The notes under the pieces were generated by a model. The model was given only the letters and a program-made list of their open reading frames with translations. It searched no databases and was not told the DNA's origin. The position numbers and the translations under genes are program-made. From Allobacillus saliphilus (GTDB lineage Bacteria; Bacillota; Bacilli; Bacillales; Alkalibacillaceae): DNA of 64,000 nucleotides. Below are positions 8,553 through 17,052 of the stretch, piece by piece. The DNA lies in contig NZ_JAGSIE010000007.1 of NCBI RefSeq assembly GCF_018138385.1, forward strand, positions 96,830-160,829, in the 5' to 3' direction. Position 1 is the stretch's first letter; every line of letters begins with the position of its first letter.

Positions 8553-9125
8553 TTGAACAAAAAACTAGACCGGAGAAAAAAATATACACGGATGGTACTG
8601 AAAGATAGCTTAATGGAGTTATTAAAAGAAAAACCAATTTCGAATGTGACGGTCAAAGAAATATGTGAGCGAGCAGACATTAATCGCTCCACATTTTACA
8701 CCCATTATTCCGATCAATATGATTTAGTCGAACAAATTGAAAGCGAATTAATCCATGACATGGAAAAATATTTAAACTCGGTCAATTTTGATACGGATGA
8801 AGAAGCAAAGGAAATGACCGAAAGACTGCTAGACTATCTTGCGTCTAGGGCAGATGACTGCAAAACGTTATTAAGTTATGAGGGAGATTCAACTTTCCAA
8901 CGAAAGGTGACATCGGTTGCTTATCGGTTTATACTGAATGAAGGAATGACCGCAAAAAACATTGACCCGAGCATTTCTGAATATATTAGCTCCTTTATTG
9001 TGAATGGCAGTATCCAAATGATGAAACTATGGCTATACAACAATATGGATCGGAGTCCTAAAGAGATGTCTCAACTCATCAATGATTTTATCAATAAAGG
9101 TCTTTACGGACTTAACCTAAAATAA
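8553..9125 (+). CDS. TetR/AcrR family transcriptional regulator
   Basis: This is a 190-residue regulator. The N-terminal TetR helix-turn-helix runs over about residues 8-55 (LKDSLMELLKEKPISNVTVKEICERADINRSTFYTHY); the C-terminal helical domain binds ligand and dimerises. It is divergent from the MMPL/YhgE-like operon, with operator palindromes between them, so it probably represses that operon and itself. The start is taken as the TTG at 8553, since AGGTG lies eight bases before it; an ATG at 8547 is in frame but sits almost on top of the RBS. It is followed 25 bases later by a lipoprotein gene on the same strand. The ligand is unknown. Confidence 0.9.
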   Translation: MNKKLDRRKKYTRMVLKDSLMELLKEKPISNVTVKEICERADINRSTFYTHYSDQYDLVEQIESELIHDMEKYLNSVNFDTDEEAKEMTERLLDYLASRADDCKTLLSYEGDSTFQRKVTSVAYRFILNEGMTAKNIDPSISEYISSFIVNGSIQMMKLWLYNNMDRSPKEMSQLINDFINKGLYGLNLK

Positions 9126-9150
9126 CCGAATTATGAATGGAGATTTAACC

Positions 9151-9741
9151 ATGAAACATATACGATTTATATTAATAATATGTTTTTTACTTTTTGTATC
9201 GGCATGTCAATCATCCGATGACCAAGAGTCGCAAGAAAAATCGGCGGAAGACACTGAAGTTTTAAGTGATTCTACCGAGGAATCCGAAGAAGTGGAACAA
9301 GAAGTTGTCAATACATCTGAAACAAAAGAAGAAGACTCAGAAATTGTCGAACTGGCCGACCCACTCGTTGACTACCCAAGCGAAAAAGTTGAATACGCAA
9401 GAGTATGGCTGCAGCACGGCGAATTAAAAGACGTTGATTCATTAAATGTTCGCCATATTCCAGCCGGCACACCACTGAACCCAAATGATGAAACAAGCGC
9501 CAGTTATCCAGAAGACGTCATCCAATTATCAGGCGCACGCCTTGTTGCTGGGTCAGTTACGTATAGCGGAAATGGAGATGGAACAATCAATATATACAAC
9601 GTTCCTTTACGATGGGATGGTCAGTACCCTGCCGGAGAAGAATTTTATCAAGAAATCATCGACAATACAGAGGAAATTTACGTTGAGGTTGGCGATAATC
9701 AAGAGATTATGGAATTGATTGAAGTGATGAATGTTCAGTAG
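9151..9741 (+). CDS. Putative lipoprotein
   Basis: This is a 196-residue exported lipoprotein. The signal peptide MKHIRFILIICFLLFVSAC ends in a lipobox (VSAC), so the Cys would be lipidated and the protein held on the outer face of the membrane. An acidic Glu/Ser/Asp linker (about residues 22-70) precedes a small beta-rich domain (about 75-196: VDYPSEKVEYARVWLQHG, YGNGDGTINIYNVPLRWDG-like turns). I do not recognise the domain. The ATG at 9151 is chosen for its lipoprotein signal and the GGAGA RBS, over an ATG six codons upstream. It is probably cotranscribed with the TetR gene. A 21-bp repeat array begins 24 bases after the stop. Confidence 0.82.
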   Translation: MKHIRFILIICFLLFVSACQSSDDQESQEKSAEDTEVLSDSTEESEEVEQEVVNTSETKEEDSEIVELADPLVDYPSEKVEYARVWLQHGELKDVDSLNVRHIPAGTPLNPNDETSASYPEDVIQLSGARLVAGSVTYSGNGDGTINIYNVPLRWDGQYPAGEEFYQEIIDNTEEIYVEVGDNQEIMELIEVMNVQ

Positions 9742-9764
9742 GTTTTGGGGGCATGGGGTTGGTA

Positions 9765-10247
9765 GCTGACTGTTGAAGTTTGCGCGCTGACTGCTGAAGT
9801 TCGTGTGCTGACCGCTGAAGTTTACGCGCTGACTGCTGAAGTTCATGCGCTAACTGATGAAGTTTCCATGCTGACTGCTGAAGTTCGTGTGCTGACTGCT
9901 GAAGTTTACGCGCTGACTGCTGAAGTTCATGCGCTAACTGATGAAGTTTCCATGCTGACTGTTGGAGTTTGTGTGCTAACTGCTGATAAACGCTCCCTTA
10001 CTGTTGATAGACGACAACTAACTGTCGATAAACGCTCCCTTACTGTTGATAGACGACGGCTGACTGTCGATAGACGCTACCTAACTGTTGATAGAAGACG
10101 GCTAACTGTCGATAAACGCTCCCTTACTGTTGATAGACGACGGCTAACTGTCGATAAACGCTCCCTTACTGTTGATAGACGCTGCCTAACTGTTGATAGA
10201 CGCTGCCTAACTGTTGATAGACGACGGCTGACTGTCGATAAACTCGA
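9765..10247. repeat. Tandem array A: 23 units of 21 bp
   Basis: Units drift from a left type (GCTGACTGCTGAAGTTCGTGT) to a right type (core AACTGTTGATAGACG) but stay exactly 21 bp apart; the last unit starts at 10227, precisely 22 periods after 9765. The core of about 12 bases is conserved, the rest varies. Because 21 is a multiple of three, the array is open in more than one frame and yields spurious heptad proteins. It lies between the 3' ends of two convergent genes. It belongs with arrays B to F of this window. Confidence 0.92.
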
Positions 10248-10272
10248 AACAACCACTCCAAATAAAATGAAA

Positions 10273-10297
10273 CGCTTGGATTCTCAAAATCCAAGCG
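10273..10297. terminator. Terminator after the NAD(P)-binding protein gene
   Basis: A 10-bp perfect stem CGCTTGGATT/AATCCAAGCG with a five-base loop lies just beyond the 10311 stop codon. The minus-strand side is followed by TTTCATTTT. Confidence 0.7.
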
Positions 10298-10310
10298 CTC
10301 CTTATTTCAA

Positions 10311-10961
10311 TTAAAAATTCTTCACCGCTTCTTCCACGGGCGTATCTCCGCCAATGACTTGAAACTCTTTTCCGATTGTTGAATCATTTTCTAATGTGAC
10401 GAGTATAGCGCGGGCGACGTCTTCACGAGGAACCTGCCCCATCTCTCCACTCATGCTGACGGTTACTTTTCCCGTTCCTTCATCATTCGTAAGTCCGCCG
10501 GGATGAACGACGGTGTAGTCGAGATCGGTCGCTTTCAGCCATTCATCCGCATAGTGCTTCGCCGCCACATATGGTGCAAAGGATTCAGGTGCTTCCTGAA
10601 TTGCTTGGCGAGTTGTGTCAAACGAGCTAACCATCACAAATCGTTTCACACCCGCTTTTTTCGTCGCTTCAATCGTTTTAACTGCACCGTCCAAATCGAC
10701 CATAATTGTTTTATCTTTACCGGTTTTCGGTCCAGATCCTGCTGTGAATACAACAGCATCTACATCTTTTGCCGCTTCCGCAATGTCCTCGATTTCACCT
10801 TCTAAGTTCACCACTGCCGTTTCTGCACCCAACTCGGTAAAATAGGACGCTTGCTCCTCTTTCCGGATCATTGCTTTTGCCTGCAATTTATCTGTTTCTT
10901 GAATAAACGAAACTAAATGCTTACCAATTTGCCCATTGGCACCAACTACGAGTACTTTCAC
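10311..10961 (-). CDS. yhfK: NAD(P)-binding SDR-like protein (YhfK type)
   Basis: This is a 216-residue atypical short-chain dehydrogenase with a Rossmann fold. The dinucleotide motif is at the very N-terminus (VLVVGANGQIGKHLV; GxxGxxG). Further blocks are VDAVVFTAGSG, RFVMVSSFDT, a YVAAKHYADEWLKAT stretch with the Tyr-x-x-x-Lys pair, and DYTVVHPGGLTNDEGTG. This set matches B. subtilis YhfK and the NmrA/YwnB-like group, which bind NAD(P)H but often lack a known substrate. It is a single gene on the minus strand ending in a clear terminator. The family call is good; the reaction is unknown. Confidence 0.88.
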   Translation of the reverse strand: MKVLVVGANGQIGKHLVSFIQETDKLQAKAMIRKEEQASYFTELGAETAVVNLEGEIEDIAEAAKDVDAVVFTAGSGPKTGKDKTIMVDLDGAVKTIEATKKAGVKRFVMVSSFDTTRQAIQEAPESFAPYVAAKHYADEWLKATDLDYTVVHPGGLTNDEGTGKVTVSMSGEMGQVPREDVARAILVTLENDSTIGKEFQVIGGDTPVEEAVKNF

Positions 10962-11031
10962 CCAATCACTCCTCTACTGTTCTTCTATATTTATCGTAAC
11001 GAAAGGATCTTCCTCTGTCGAAAGAAACAGC

Positions 11032-12360
11032 TTACGCTTTCCGTCCCATTTGCTGGAGCGGATCCCAAACTCCGTTATACGGAGGTGCATAAGAAAGATC
11101 GACATCCACCAAGTCATGAACAGTCATCTCATGATGGAGTGCCATTGCTAAAACGTCCAAGCGTTTATCTACGCCTTTCTTGCCAATAATCTGACCACCG
11201 AGAAGTTTTCTCGAATCTCGATGATAAATCAGTTTCAAGTGAAGAGTCTCACCGCCAGGATAATAACCGGCATGCGAGTTTGCTTTGGTCGTTTGAACTT
11301 CATAGGGAAAATTTAACTGCTTGGCTTCACGTTCGGATAAGCCGGTTCGCCCCAAAGTTAAATCAAAGAATTTAATGATGGACGTACCCAAGATACCTTT
11401 GAACTGAAGTGGATTTCCTGCCATATTTGCTCCGGCAATCCGACCTTGTTTGTTGGAAGTCGTACCGAGCGGAATATGGTCATTCACTTGTTTCACCCGG
11501 TGAAAATCCGTCGCACAATCGCCTGCTGCATAGATGTTTTTAAGAGATGTTTGCATATAAGGGTTTACTAGAACGGCTCCTCTTGGATTTAAGTGAATAC
11601 CGGTTCCTTGTAAAAACTGTGTGTTCGCCAAGACACCAATGGCCAATAAAACGAGATCGGTCGAATACTCATTTTTATCCGTTTTCACTGTATTAACACG
11701 TTCATCCCCAGAAAATCCAACGACGGACTCGCCTAGCTTCAGGTCAATGTTTTTCCGGTCGGCTTCTTCATGAATTAATTCAGCCATGTCCGAATCAAAA
11801 ATCGGTGCAACCTGCTTGCCTCGCTGAATCAACGTCACTTCTTTTCCCAACGTTTTAAAGCTCTCGGCCATCTCAAGGCCAATATAACCACCGCCGACAA
11901 TGGTCACATGCTTGATGCTCTCATCCAGATCTTTCATGATTCCTTCCGTATCGGTCAACGTTTTCAATGTATGAATACCATCTAAATCAGTGCCTTCCCA
12001 ATCCGGAACAATCGGGTCCGAACCAGTTGCAATCAATAGTTTATCGTAAGGAACCTCAAATCCTTCTCCCGTCTTCAGGTCAATTCCATAGACGATTTGA
12101 TCCTTCGCATTGATATTCGTCACTTCCGTTTTCGTACGTGCATCCATTCCATATTTTTCACGGAACGTTCCTACACGCCTGGCAACAACGTCCTCTAGCT
12201 CAGGAATGACGCCATCGATTACATAAGGCAACCCACATTGCCCATAAGAATAGTCCTCTCCTCGTTCAAGAACAGTAATCTCTGCTGTTTCATCCGTCCG
12301 GTAAATCTCCATTGCCGCACTCATACCAGCCGCAACGCCACCGATAATCACATACTTCAT
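11032..12360 (-). CDS. FAD-dependent pyridine nucleotide-disulfide oxidoreductase, CoA-disulfide reductase-like
   Basis: This 442-residue flavoprotein of the single-cysteine class (CoA-disulfide reductase, NADH oxidase, persulfide reductase) has an N-terminal FAD motif MKYVIIGGVAAGMSAA, the redox-active Cys at about residue 43 in YGQCGLPYV, a second dinucleotide motif VTIVGGGYIGLEMAE for NAD(P)H, and the FAD-binding IYAAGDCA. The C-terminal dimerisation domain ends in SYAPPYNGVWDPLQQ, whose Tyr pair is typical of CoA-disulfide reductases. The likely job is keeping coenzyme A or low-molecular thiols reduced in the cytoplasm. No rhodanese domain is fused. The start ATG is 12360; the gene stands alone. 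Confidence 0.88.
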   Translation of the reverse strand: MKYVIIGGVAAGMSAAMEIYRTDETAEITVLERGEDYSYGQCGLPYVIDGVIPELEDVVARRVGTFREKYGMDARTKTEVTNINAKDQIVYGIDLKTGEGFEVPYDKLLIATGSDPIVPDWEGTDLDGIHTLKTLTDTEGIMKDLDESIKHVTIVGGGYIGLEMAESFKTLGKEVTLIQRGKQVAPIFDSDMAELIHEEADRKNIDLKLGESVVGFSGDERVNTVKTDKNEYSTDLVLLAIGVLANTQFLQGTGIHLNPRGAVLVNPYMQTSLKNIYAAGDCATDFHRVKQVNDHIPLGTTSNKQGRIAGANMAGNPLQFKGILGTSIIKFFDLTLGRTGLSEREAKQLNFPYEVQTTKANSHAGYYPGGETLHLKLIYHRDSRKLLGGQIIGKKGVDKRLDVLAMALHHEMTVHDLVDVDLSYAPPYNGVWDPLQQMGRKA

Positions 12361-12524
12361 CTTTATTCCTCCTCTGCTTTCACATTACCCGAAAAATGAA
12401 ATGGTTATTTCATTTGGGGAGCATATATCTTTAACCAGGTCACATATCCATGAGCAACGGATACATATCTTAACAATCCAGTCTAATATATTTTCATAAT
12501 GGAATTAAACAAATGTATAGAAAA

Positions 12525-12556
12525 ACAAACCCAGGTATCCATTCCCCTGAGTTTGT
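12525..12556 (-). terminator. Terminator of the MFS efflux gene
   Basis: The stem ACAAACYCAGG...CCTGRGTTTGT is followed on the minus strand by a T run. The last base overlaps the MFS stop codon region. Confidence 0.75.
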
Positions 12557-13728
12557 CATCCAATAGCTAGTCTATTCTTTTTTACATATATCATGAACAA
12601 GCCAAATGCGACAGCCGACAAAAAGATTCCCGACACATACGGTAAACCAATCCATACCATGTAAAGCGTTCCACCGAGTACCGGGCCGACGATTCTTCCT
12701 AAAGACCCGAAAGAAGATAAATAACCGGTGACTTCCCCGTGGCCGGATTTCGCTTGCTTTGTCAACAAGGAAGAAACACTTGGACGAATAACACCATTTC
12801 CGACACCAAAAATCGTTAAGAAAACGGCAGCAGTCAAGAAGTTTTCCGTCAACAAAATCAATCCCAATCCTGCGGCTGACACAGCAATTCCCATTTGAAT
12901 GACTTTGATTTCACCGAATTTCTTCGTCAAAACACCCATCGATCCTTGCACCGCAGCACTCGCCAGTCCCATGATCATGAACACATAACCCATCGAAACG
13001 GCATTCAACCCTGCTCGCTCCGCTGCAAAATAGGCGAAAGTCGCTTCCAGTCCGGATAACGATACGGATATGAAAAATTGCAAAAAGTAAAGCATGGCCA
13101 TTGGACTTTTCAATGCTTGTCCAAACGCCCGCTTCCGCTTCTTCATACGCTGCTTTCGATCAGCCAATTGAATCGATTCTTTCAAAATGAAGAAAACAAA
13201 AATCATCGTTAAAAACGATAAAGTTCCCGCTATGTAAAATGGCGCTTCCAAGCTAATTTTTGAAAAAATTCCTCCGACAGCCGGGCCAAAAATAAAGCCA
13301 AGTCCTGTCGCCGCACCAATAATTCCCATCCCTTTTCCGCGATCTTCTTCAGACGTCACATCCGCTACATAAGCCATCACCGTCGGCATATTGGCAGCAG
13401 ATAAAAATCCACCGACAATTCTCGCAACGAAAAGCATCCATAAATGTGAAGAGAACGCTAGCAGGAAGAAGGATAATGATAACCCAAAGATACCGATCAT
13501 GATCACCGGCTTCCGGCCAATTCGATCGGAAATTCGTCCCCACATCGGCGCAAAGATAAACTGCATGAATGAATAAACTGCCATCAGCAAACCTAGTTCG
13601 GTAGCAGTCGCACCTAATTCTTCTGCATAATAAGGCAGCACGGGAATGATGATTCCAAACCCGAGCATGACGAGAAACATAATTGAAAATAATATCGGTA
13701 AGATACGTTTTGTAGTCAAAATATTCAC
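12556..13728 (-). CDS. MFS drug efflux transporter (DHA1, NorA/Bmr/TetA-like)
   Basis: This is a 390-residue, 12-helix proton antiporter. Motif A is visible after helix 2 (APMWGRISDRIGRKPVI), motif B in helix 4 (FVARIVGGF) and the antiporter motif C in helix 5 (GIIGAATGLGFIFGPAVGG). These place it among the DHA1 drug:H+ antiporters with NorA and TetA(L). It is a single gene with its own terminator; a DUF454 gene lies upstream on the same strand. The substrate cannot be inferred from motifs. Confidence 0.92.
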   Translation of the reverse strand: MNILTTKRILPILFSIMFLVMLGFGIIIPVLPYYAEELGATATELGLLMAVYSFMQFIFAPMWGRISDRIGRKPVIMIGIFGLSLSFFLLAFSSHLWMLFVARIVGGFLSAANMPTVMAYVADVTSEEDRGKGMGIIGAATGLGFIFGPAVGGIFSKISLEAPFYIAGTLSFLTMIFVFFILKESIQLADRKQRMKKRKRAFGQALKSPMAMLYFLQFFISVSLSGLEATFAYFAAERAGLNAVSMGYVFMIMGLASAAVQGSMGVLTKKFGEIKVIQMGIAVSAAGLGLILLTENFLTAAVFLTIFGVGNGVIRPSVSSLLTKQAKSGHGEVTGYLSSFGSLGRIVGPVLGGTLYMVWIGLPYVSGIFLSAVAFGLFMIYVKKNRLAIG

Positions 13729-13803
13729 CTAGTTGCTTGTTTATTTACATGATTCATGCACATTATAGCACATCGACTGTTTCGTAAAAGAACGTTTCGT
13801 ACA

Positions 13804-14220
13804 CTATTGACCCTGATTCCCTTCAGGTGGTAGTGTCGGAATCTTTCGGATAAAATAATAATATTTGATAATAGCCAAGATGATAATGATTGCACGGACT
13901 GCCCAAATATCCACAATAATTAATGAAAAAATAATAAAAAAATCGGCAACAACGTTAATCCGTATCTTTTCCTTTTTGGTCATCCCCCTATTTTCTCGAA
14001 AACGAACGACGTAATTTTCATAATACGTGGTCCCTTTAAACCATTTCTCCAATCGCTCCGAACTCTTCAAAAAGCAGTAGGAGGCAAACAAGAAAAATGG
14101 AAGGCCTGGAATAACAGGCATAATGACGCCCATTACGCCCAACCCAAATGATAGCAATCCTAATACGGCAAAAATAAATTTCTTTAAAGTTTTTATGGTA
14201 ATCACCTGACTTCTATCCAC
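13804..14220 (-). CDS. DUF454 (YbaN-like) inner membrane protein
   Basis: This is a 138-residue membrane protein with the DUF454 signature: an N-terminal helix followed by GVMGVIMPVIPGLPFFLFASYCFLKSSERLEKWF, then a paired C-terminal helix block (VVADFFIIFSLIIVDIWAVRAIIIILAIIKYYYF). Function is unknown in the family. No ATG is present near the N-terminus. The start is read as GTG at 14220, though a second in-frame GTG five codons later is possible; the RBS is weak. It is followed by the MFS gene after about 75 bases and may be cotranscribed with it. Confidence 0.82.
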   Translation of the reverse strand: MDRSQVITIKTLKKFIFAVLGLLSFGLGVMGVIMPVIPGLPFFLFASYCFLKSSERLEKWFKGTTYYENYVVRFRENRGMTKKEKIRINVVADFFIIFSLIIVDIWAVRAIIIILAIIKYYYFIRKIPTLPPEGNQGQ

Positions 14221-14320
14221 TCATCATCCGTTCCTATTGTACACCAGCGTCGATAGTGAAACCATTGAAAAAGAGGACAGTTTGTTGAACAATGAGCGTT
14301 GATAATGAAAATGAACTTCT

Positions 14321-14696
14321 TTAATTCTCTCCAATCACTTCAAAAGGAACAGAAAGAGTAATCTCATTGCCTGCTGAAAAGGGGCTCAAAAACGTTTTGG
14401 TTAAACGATAATTCCCAGCTGGTAAGTATAACCCGTAAGTCTCTATGGAAAATTGTTGCGTCACCATTTCTTTTGGATCTAGTGTATAACCCATATCATT
14501 GAAATAAGGGAATTTCTCAAACGTATTTTCAGGATAATTGACCATATACCACTTACCATCCTGCATGGTTTCCACACGATAAAATGAACCATATCGATAA
14601 GCTTCATTGCTTTCATTCTGCAAATTTATCGTCATCTCATTGGGCGATATTTTGTAAACAACCTCCTGCAATTCCATCTGGATCCCATTCAACAGA
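14321..14696 (-). pseudogene. 5'-truncated gene for an extracellular Ig-like domain protein
   Basis: The minus strand reads as about 120 coherent residues from NGIQMELQEVVYKISPNEMTINLQNESNEAY to SVPFEVIGEN, with the pattern of bacterial immunoglobulin-like domains that end secreted proteins (YRYGSFYRVETMQDGKWYMV, LPAGNYRLTKTFLSP). Upstream of about 14,696 the frame runs into the antisense of another gene, giving a low-complexity Ser/Ile stretch with no signal peptide or RBS. I therefore read it as the 3' remnant of a longer gene, cut at a recombination junction. Confidence 0.65.
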
Positions 14697-14699
14697 AAT

Positions 14700-15142
14700 A
14701 TTTCTGACCAAAATGAACTTGAAAAAATCGTTGATGATATGGGGCTTGAAGGTGAACAAATCGTTGCACAAGCGGAAGCGCCCAATGGACAAAAGCTATT
14801 GAACGAAGATTTTCAACAAGCAAGAAACCTTGGTGCAATGGGATTTCCAACCATTTTGATGGTCAATGAGGAAAAGAAAGGCGTTAAAATCGTCGGCGGA
14901 CGGCCACTTGATTTTTATATTCAAGGACTGAAGCAAATTTTAGGAAAAGAAGAACTGGAGCCGAAATAGCAACCGAAACTTAGTGAACTTTTTGATGAAG
15001 AAAAGCTTCTATTTTCTAAAGAAATCGAAGTCATGTATGACCTAGATCAAGATGAGGTTACAAACTTCCTAGAAGAAGAATTGGATGCCAACCAGTACAA
15101 CAAAATAGAATTACTTGGCGAGATGTATATTGAGGTTCAGTA
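14700..15142 (+). pseudogene. 5'-truncated DsbA-family thioredoxin-fold gene with an internal stop
   Basis: The plus strand encodes NELEKIVDDMGLEGEQIVAQ..., with the thioredoxin-fold cis-Pro block ARNLGAMGFPTILMVNEEKKGVKIVGGRPLDFYIQGLKQIL, as in the C-terminal half of DsbA/FrnE/SpxH-type proteins. The N-terminal half with the CxxC site is absent: the fragment starts at the junction with the Ig-like remnant. A TAG at 14967-14969 interrupts it, yet the same frame continues with QPKLSELFDEEKLLFSKEIEVMYDLDQDEV to a final TAA near 15142. So it is decayed by both truncation and a nonsense mutation. Confidence 0.68.
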
Positions 15143-15171
15143 AAGAACATTAGACATAGATAATACTAAAA

Positions 15172-15202
15172 AACCCCACAAATTCTGGACATTTGTGGGG
15201 TT
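15172..15202 (-). terminator. Hairpin with minus-strand T run
   Basis: The stem AACCCCACAAAT/ATTTGTGGGGTT has a seven-base loop. On the minus strand it is followed by TTTTTT; on the plus strand the tail is weak. No minus-strand gene now lies directly upstream, so it may be a leftover or may limit readthrough. Confidence 0.55.
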
Positions 15203-15268
15203 ATACATGATGGTCGCTATTTCATTCTATCCGGACATCAACTACACTATAACAAAGGAGGTATTTCA

Positions 15269-15475
15269 ATGAAAAAACCTTTTTGGATTCCGTTAACTGT
15301 CGCACTTGGCACCATGATTGTCCTATATGGCATTGGTTCACTCTTTCAAATCGATTATTTTTCCTTCAAACTTTCATGGAACTACACAGAAGTGAGTCTC
15401 TTCCCTGTTTTTCTTGGGGTAGCTGCCGGTTTTTTAAATGAGTTCTTCATAAGAAAATCAACAAATACCCGCTAA
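15269..15475 (+). CDS. Small membrane protein, 68 residues
   Basis: This hydrophobic protein has two predicted helices (IPLTVALGTMIVLYGIGSLF and VSLFPVFLGVAAGFLNEFF) and ends in a basic tail RKSTNTR. A very good RBS (AAAGGAGG, seven bases before the ATG) supports it as a real gene. The family is not recognised. It converges on the CDF zinc exporter with no intervening base. Confidence 0.72.
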   Translation: MKKPFWIPLTVALGTMIVLYGIGSLFQIDYFSFKLSWNYTEVSLFPVFLGVAAGFLNEFFIRKSTNTR

Positions 15476-16393
15476 TTATATTTTCTGATCATACTGACAA
15501 ATTAATGAATGTCCATGCCCATGATCGTCACTTTCAAGCTGGATCGTCACGTGACCGATGCCTTTTTCATCTAATACAGATTCGATTTTGCTCAAAATAC
15601 TCTGGCACTCAATAATAGACAACTCATTATCAACAACCGCATGACAGGACAGTGCGTTCTGGCCACTCGTAATACTCCAAACATGTAAATCATGAATCGA
15701 ATGAACACCTTGGACATCCTCAATCGTTTGAATGATCTCTTCCAAGTCAACGTTCTTCGGCGTGCCTTCCATCAACACATGAAACGAATCTTTCGTGACA
15801 CGATAACCGCTAATTAAAATCAACAATGCTACCAGCACACTCGCGAGCGGATCTGCCCATCCCCAACCGAAGAATAGAATGAGTAAGGCTGCCACAATGG
15901 CACCGACAGACCCTAATAAATCACCCAACACATGCAAAAAAGCTGCCCGCAGGTTCAGATTTTCCTCCGTATCCCCTTTCATTAAAATCCAGGCTACAAT
16001 CAAATTGACGATGAGTCCAATCGTGGCAATGACCAACATGCCCGTCGAAGCAACTTCAGGTGGGTCAGTAAATCGCTGATAAGCCTCATAAAAAATAAAT
16101 CCGGCAATCAAAATTAATGTAACACCATTAAATACCGCCGCTAATATTTCAAATCGTTTATATCCGTACGTCTTGCTGTAATTGGCCGATCGTTCACCAA
16201 GCGTAAATGCCAAGAACGCAACTCCCAGTGAAATGGCGTCACTGAGCATATGCCCCGCATCCGCAAGCAATGCCAAACTATTGGTCAATAACCCCCCAAT
16301 GACTTCAACAACCATGAATGCAGTAATCAGTATAAAGCTGATTATTAATGATTTTTTATTGGCTGAATGTGAATGATCATGATCGTGTCCCAC
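15476..16393 (-). CDS. czcD: Cation diffusion facilitator zinc exporter (CzcD/ZitB-like)
   Basis: This is a 305-residue CDF transporter that exports Zn2+ (possibly also Co2+/Cd2+) in exchange for protons. A His-rich N-terminus (HDHDHSHS) precedes six helices. The two metal-site motifs are LLADAGHMLSD in helix 2 and AAFLHVLGDLLGS in helix 5 (HxxxD type). The cytoplasmic C-terminal domain carries HDLHVWSITSGQNALSCHAVV, followed by DDHGHGHS. The start is taken as the GTG at 16393, because AGGGGG lies seven bases upstream; a GTG eight codons earlier lacks an RBS. It forms an operon with the upstream CzrA-type repressor. Confidence 0.94.
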   Translation of the reverse strand: MGHDHDHSHSANKKSLIISFILITAFMVVEVIGGLLTNSLALLADAGHMLSDAISLGVAFLAFTLGERSANYSKTYGYKRFEILAAVFNGVTLILIAGFIFYEAYQRFTDPPEVASTGMLVIATIGLIVNLIVAWILMKGDTEENLNLRAAFLHVLGDLLGSVGAIVAALLILFFGWGWADPLASVLVALLILISGYRVTKDSFHVLMEGTPKNVDLEEIIQTIEDVQGVHSIHDLHVWSITSGQNALSCHAVVDNELSIIECQSILSKIESVLDEKGIGHVTIQLESDDHGHGHSLICQYDQKI

Positions 16394-16446
16394 TTGCGTA
16401 CCCCCTACTACCTGCACTGCTGATATTTTCCCTCAAAAACAAGCAA

Positions 16447-16767
16447 TTACATATGACTAGCATGATTAATTGATTCCTTTAAAGTATTCATCACATGTTC
16501 ATCATCCGGTGAATAAAAAATCGTTGTACCTTCGCGGCGGAATTTGACCAACCGAAGATTTTTCAAAAACCGCAGCTGATGAGATACCGTTGTCTGTTTC
16601 AGCTGTAAAGTTTCGGCAATTTCGTTGACCGAACATTCTTTTTGATATAACAAATAGAGAATGCGAATCCGCGTCGGGTCACTGAGCGCCTTGAACGTTT
16701 GCGAAACGACAAATAACGTTTCTTCATCAATGACGGTTAAATCATCTGTGTTTTGCTTGCTTTCCAT
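16447..16767 (-). CDS. czrA: ArsR/SmtB family zinc-responsive repressor (CzrA-like)
   Basis: This is a 106-residue winged-helix repressor. The recognition region is [41 protein letters not shown]. The C-terminal helix has DEH...HASH: the spacing of Asp, His, His and His (0, +2, +13, +16) is exactly that of the alpha-5 site of CzrA, which binds Zn2+ or Co2+. Metal binding releases the protein from DNA. The exporter gene follows 53 bases downstream. An operator-like palindrome lies about 45 bases upstream of the start. Function is inferred with good confidence from the intact metal site and the context. Confidence 0.92.
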   Translation of the reverse strand: MESKQNTDDLTVIDEETLFVVSQTFKALSDPTRIRILYLLYQKECSVNEIAETLQLKQTTVSHQLRFLKNLRLVKFRREGTTIFYSPDDEHVMNTLKESINHASHM

Positions 16768-16812
16768 ATATACTACTCCATTTCCCGGTATGAATTGTTT
16801 GTAATGTATATT

Positions 16813-16832
16813 ATATGATTATATGCTCATAT
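16813..16832. promoter_or_regulatory. CzrA-type operator palindrome
   Basis: The sequence ATATGATTATATGCTCATAT has near-perfect dyad symmetry (ATATGA / TCATAT) and closely resembles the ArsR/CzrA operator form ATATGA-x-ATATG-x-TCATAT. It lies directly upstream of the repressor-exporter operon. Confidence 0.7.
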
Positions 16833-16849
16833 ATGTATTGTAGCATATG

Positions 16850-17040
16850 ACAGAATGAATAGCAAAGTTGGACATTGTTCTCAAGGACATTTTCTAGTAT
16901 CTTTATCTGAAATGGCCGCGACCTCTTTTCTGACAGGCATTTCCAAAAGGCCGCGAGAACCAAGTCATCCAACAAGCCAATGAACATCACTTCATTCTTT
17001 GCCGTACCACTGATAAACTATTCATAGAAGAACAATCGAG
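16850..17040. other. Intergenic region with a possible coding relic
   Basis: GGCCGCGA occurs twice 40 bases apart. One plus frame reads ENQVIQQANEHHFILCRTTDKLFIEEQ before a stop, which looks protein-like but has no start or RBS. No gene can be supported; it may be the end of a decayed ORF. Confidence 0.25.
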
Positions 17041-17052
17041 GTGACAATCGTT

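Noticed and set aside
8426..8692. 88-codon minus frame across the TetR start
   Set aside because: It covers operators, a promoter and the antisense of the TetR helix-turn-helix; it has no RBS.
9805..10314. Open frame of 169 codons reading as heptad repeats (LTAEVYA, LTVDRRR)
   Set aside because: It lies wholly in array A; the frame is open only because the 21-bp unit is a multiple of three and lacks stops. It has no RBS, and an antisense frame is open as well.
10936..11189. Plus-strand frames between the YhfK-like and CoA-disulfide reductase-like genes
   Set aside because: They are antisense to the ends of two clear genes and have no start signals.
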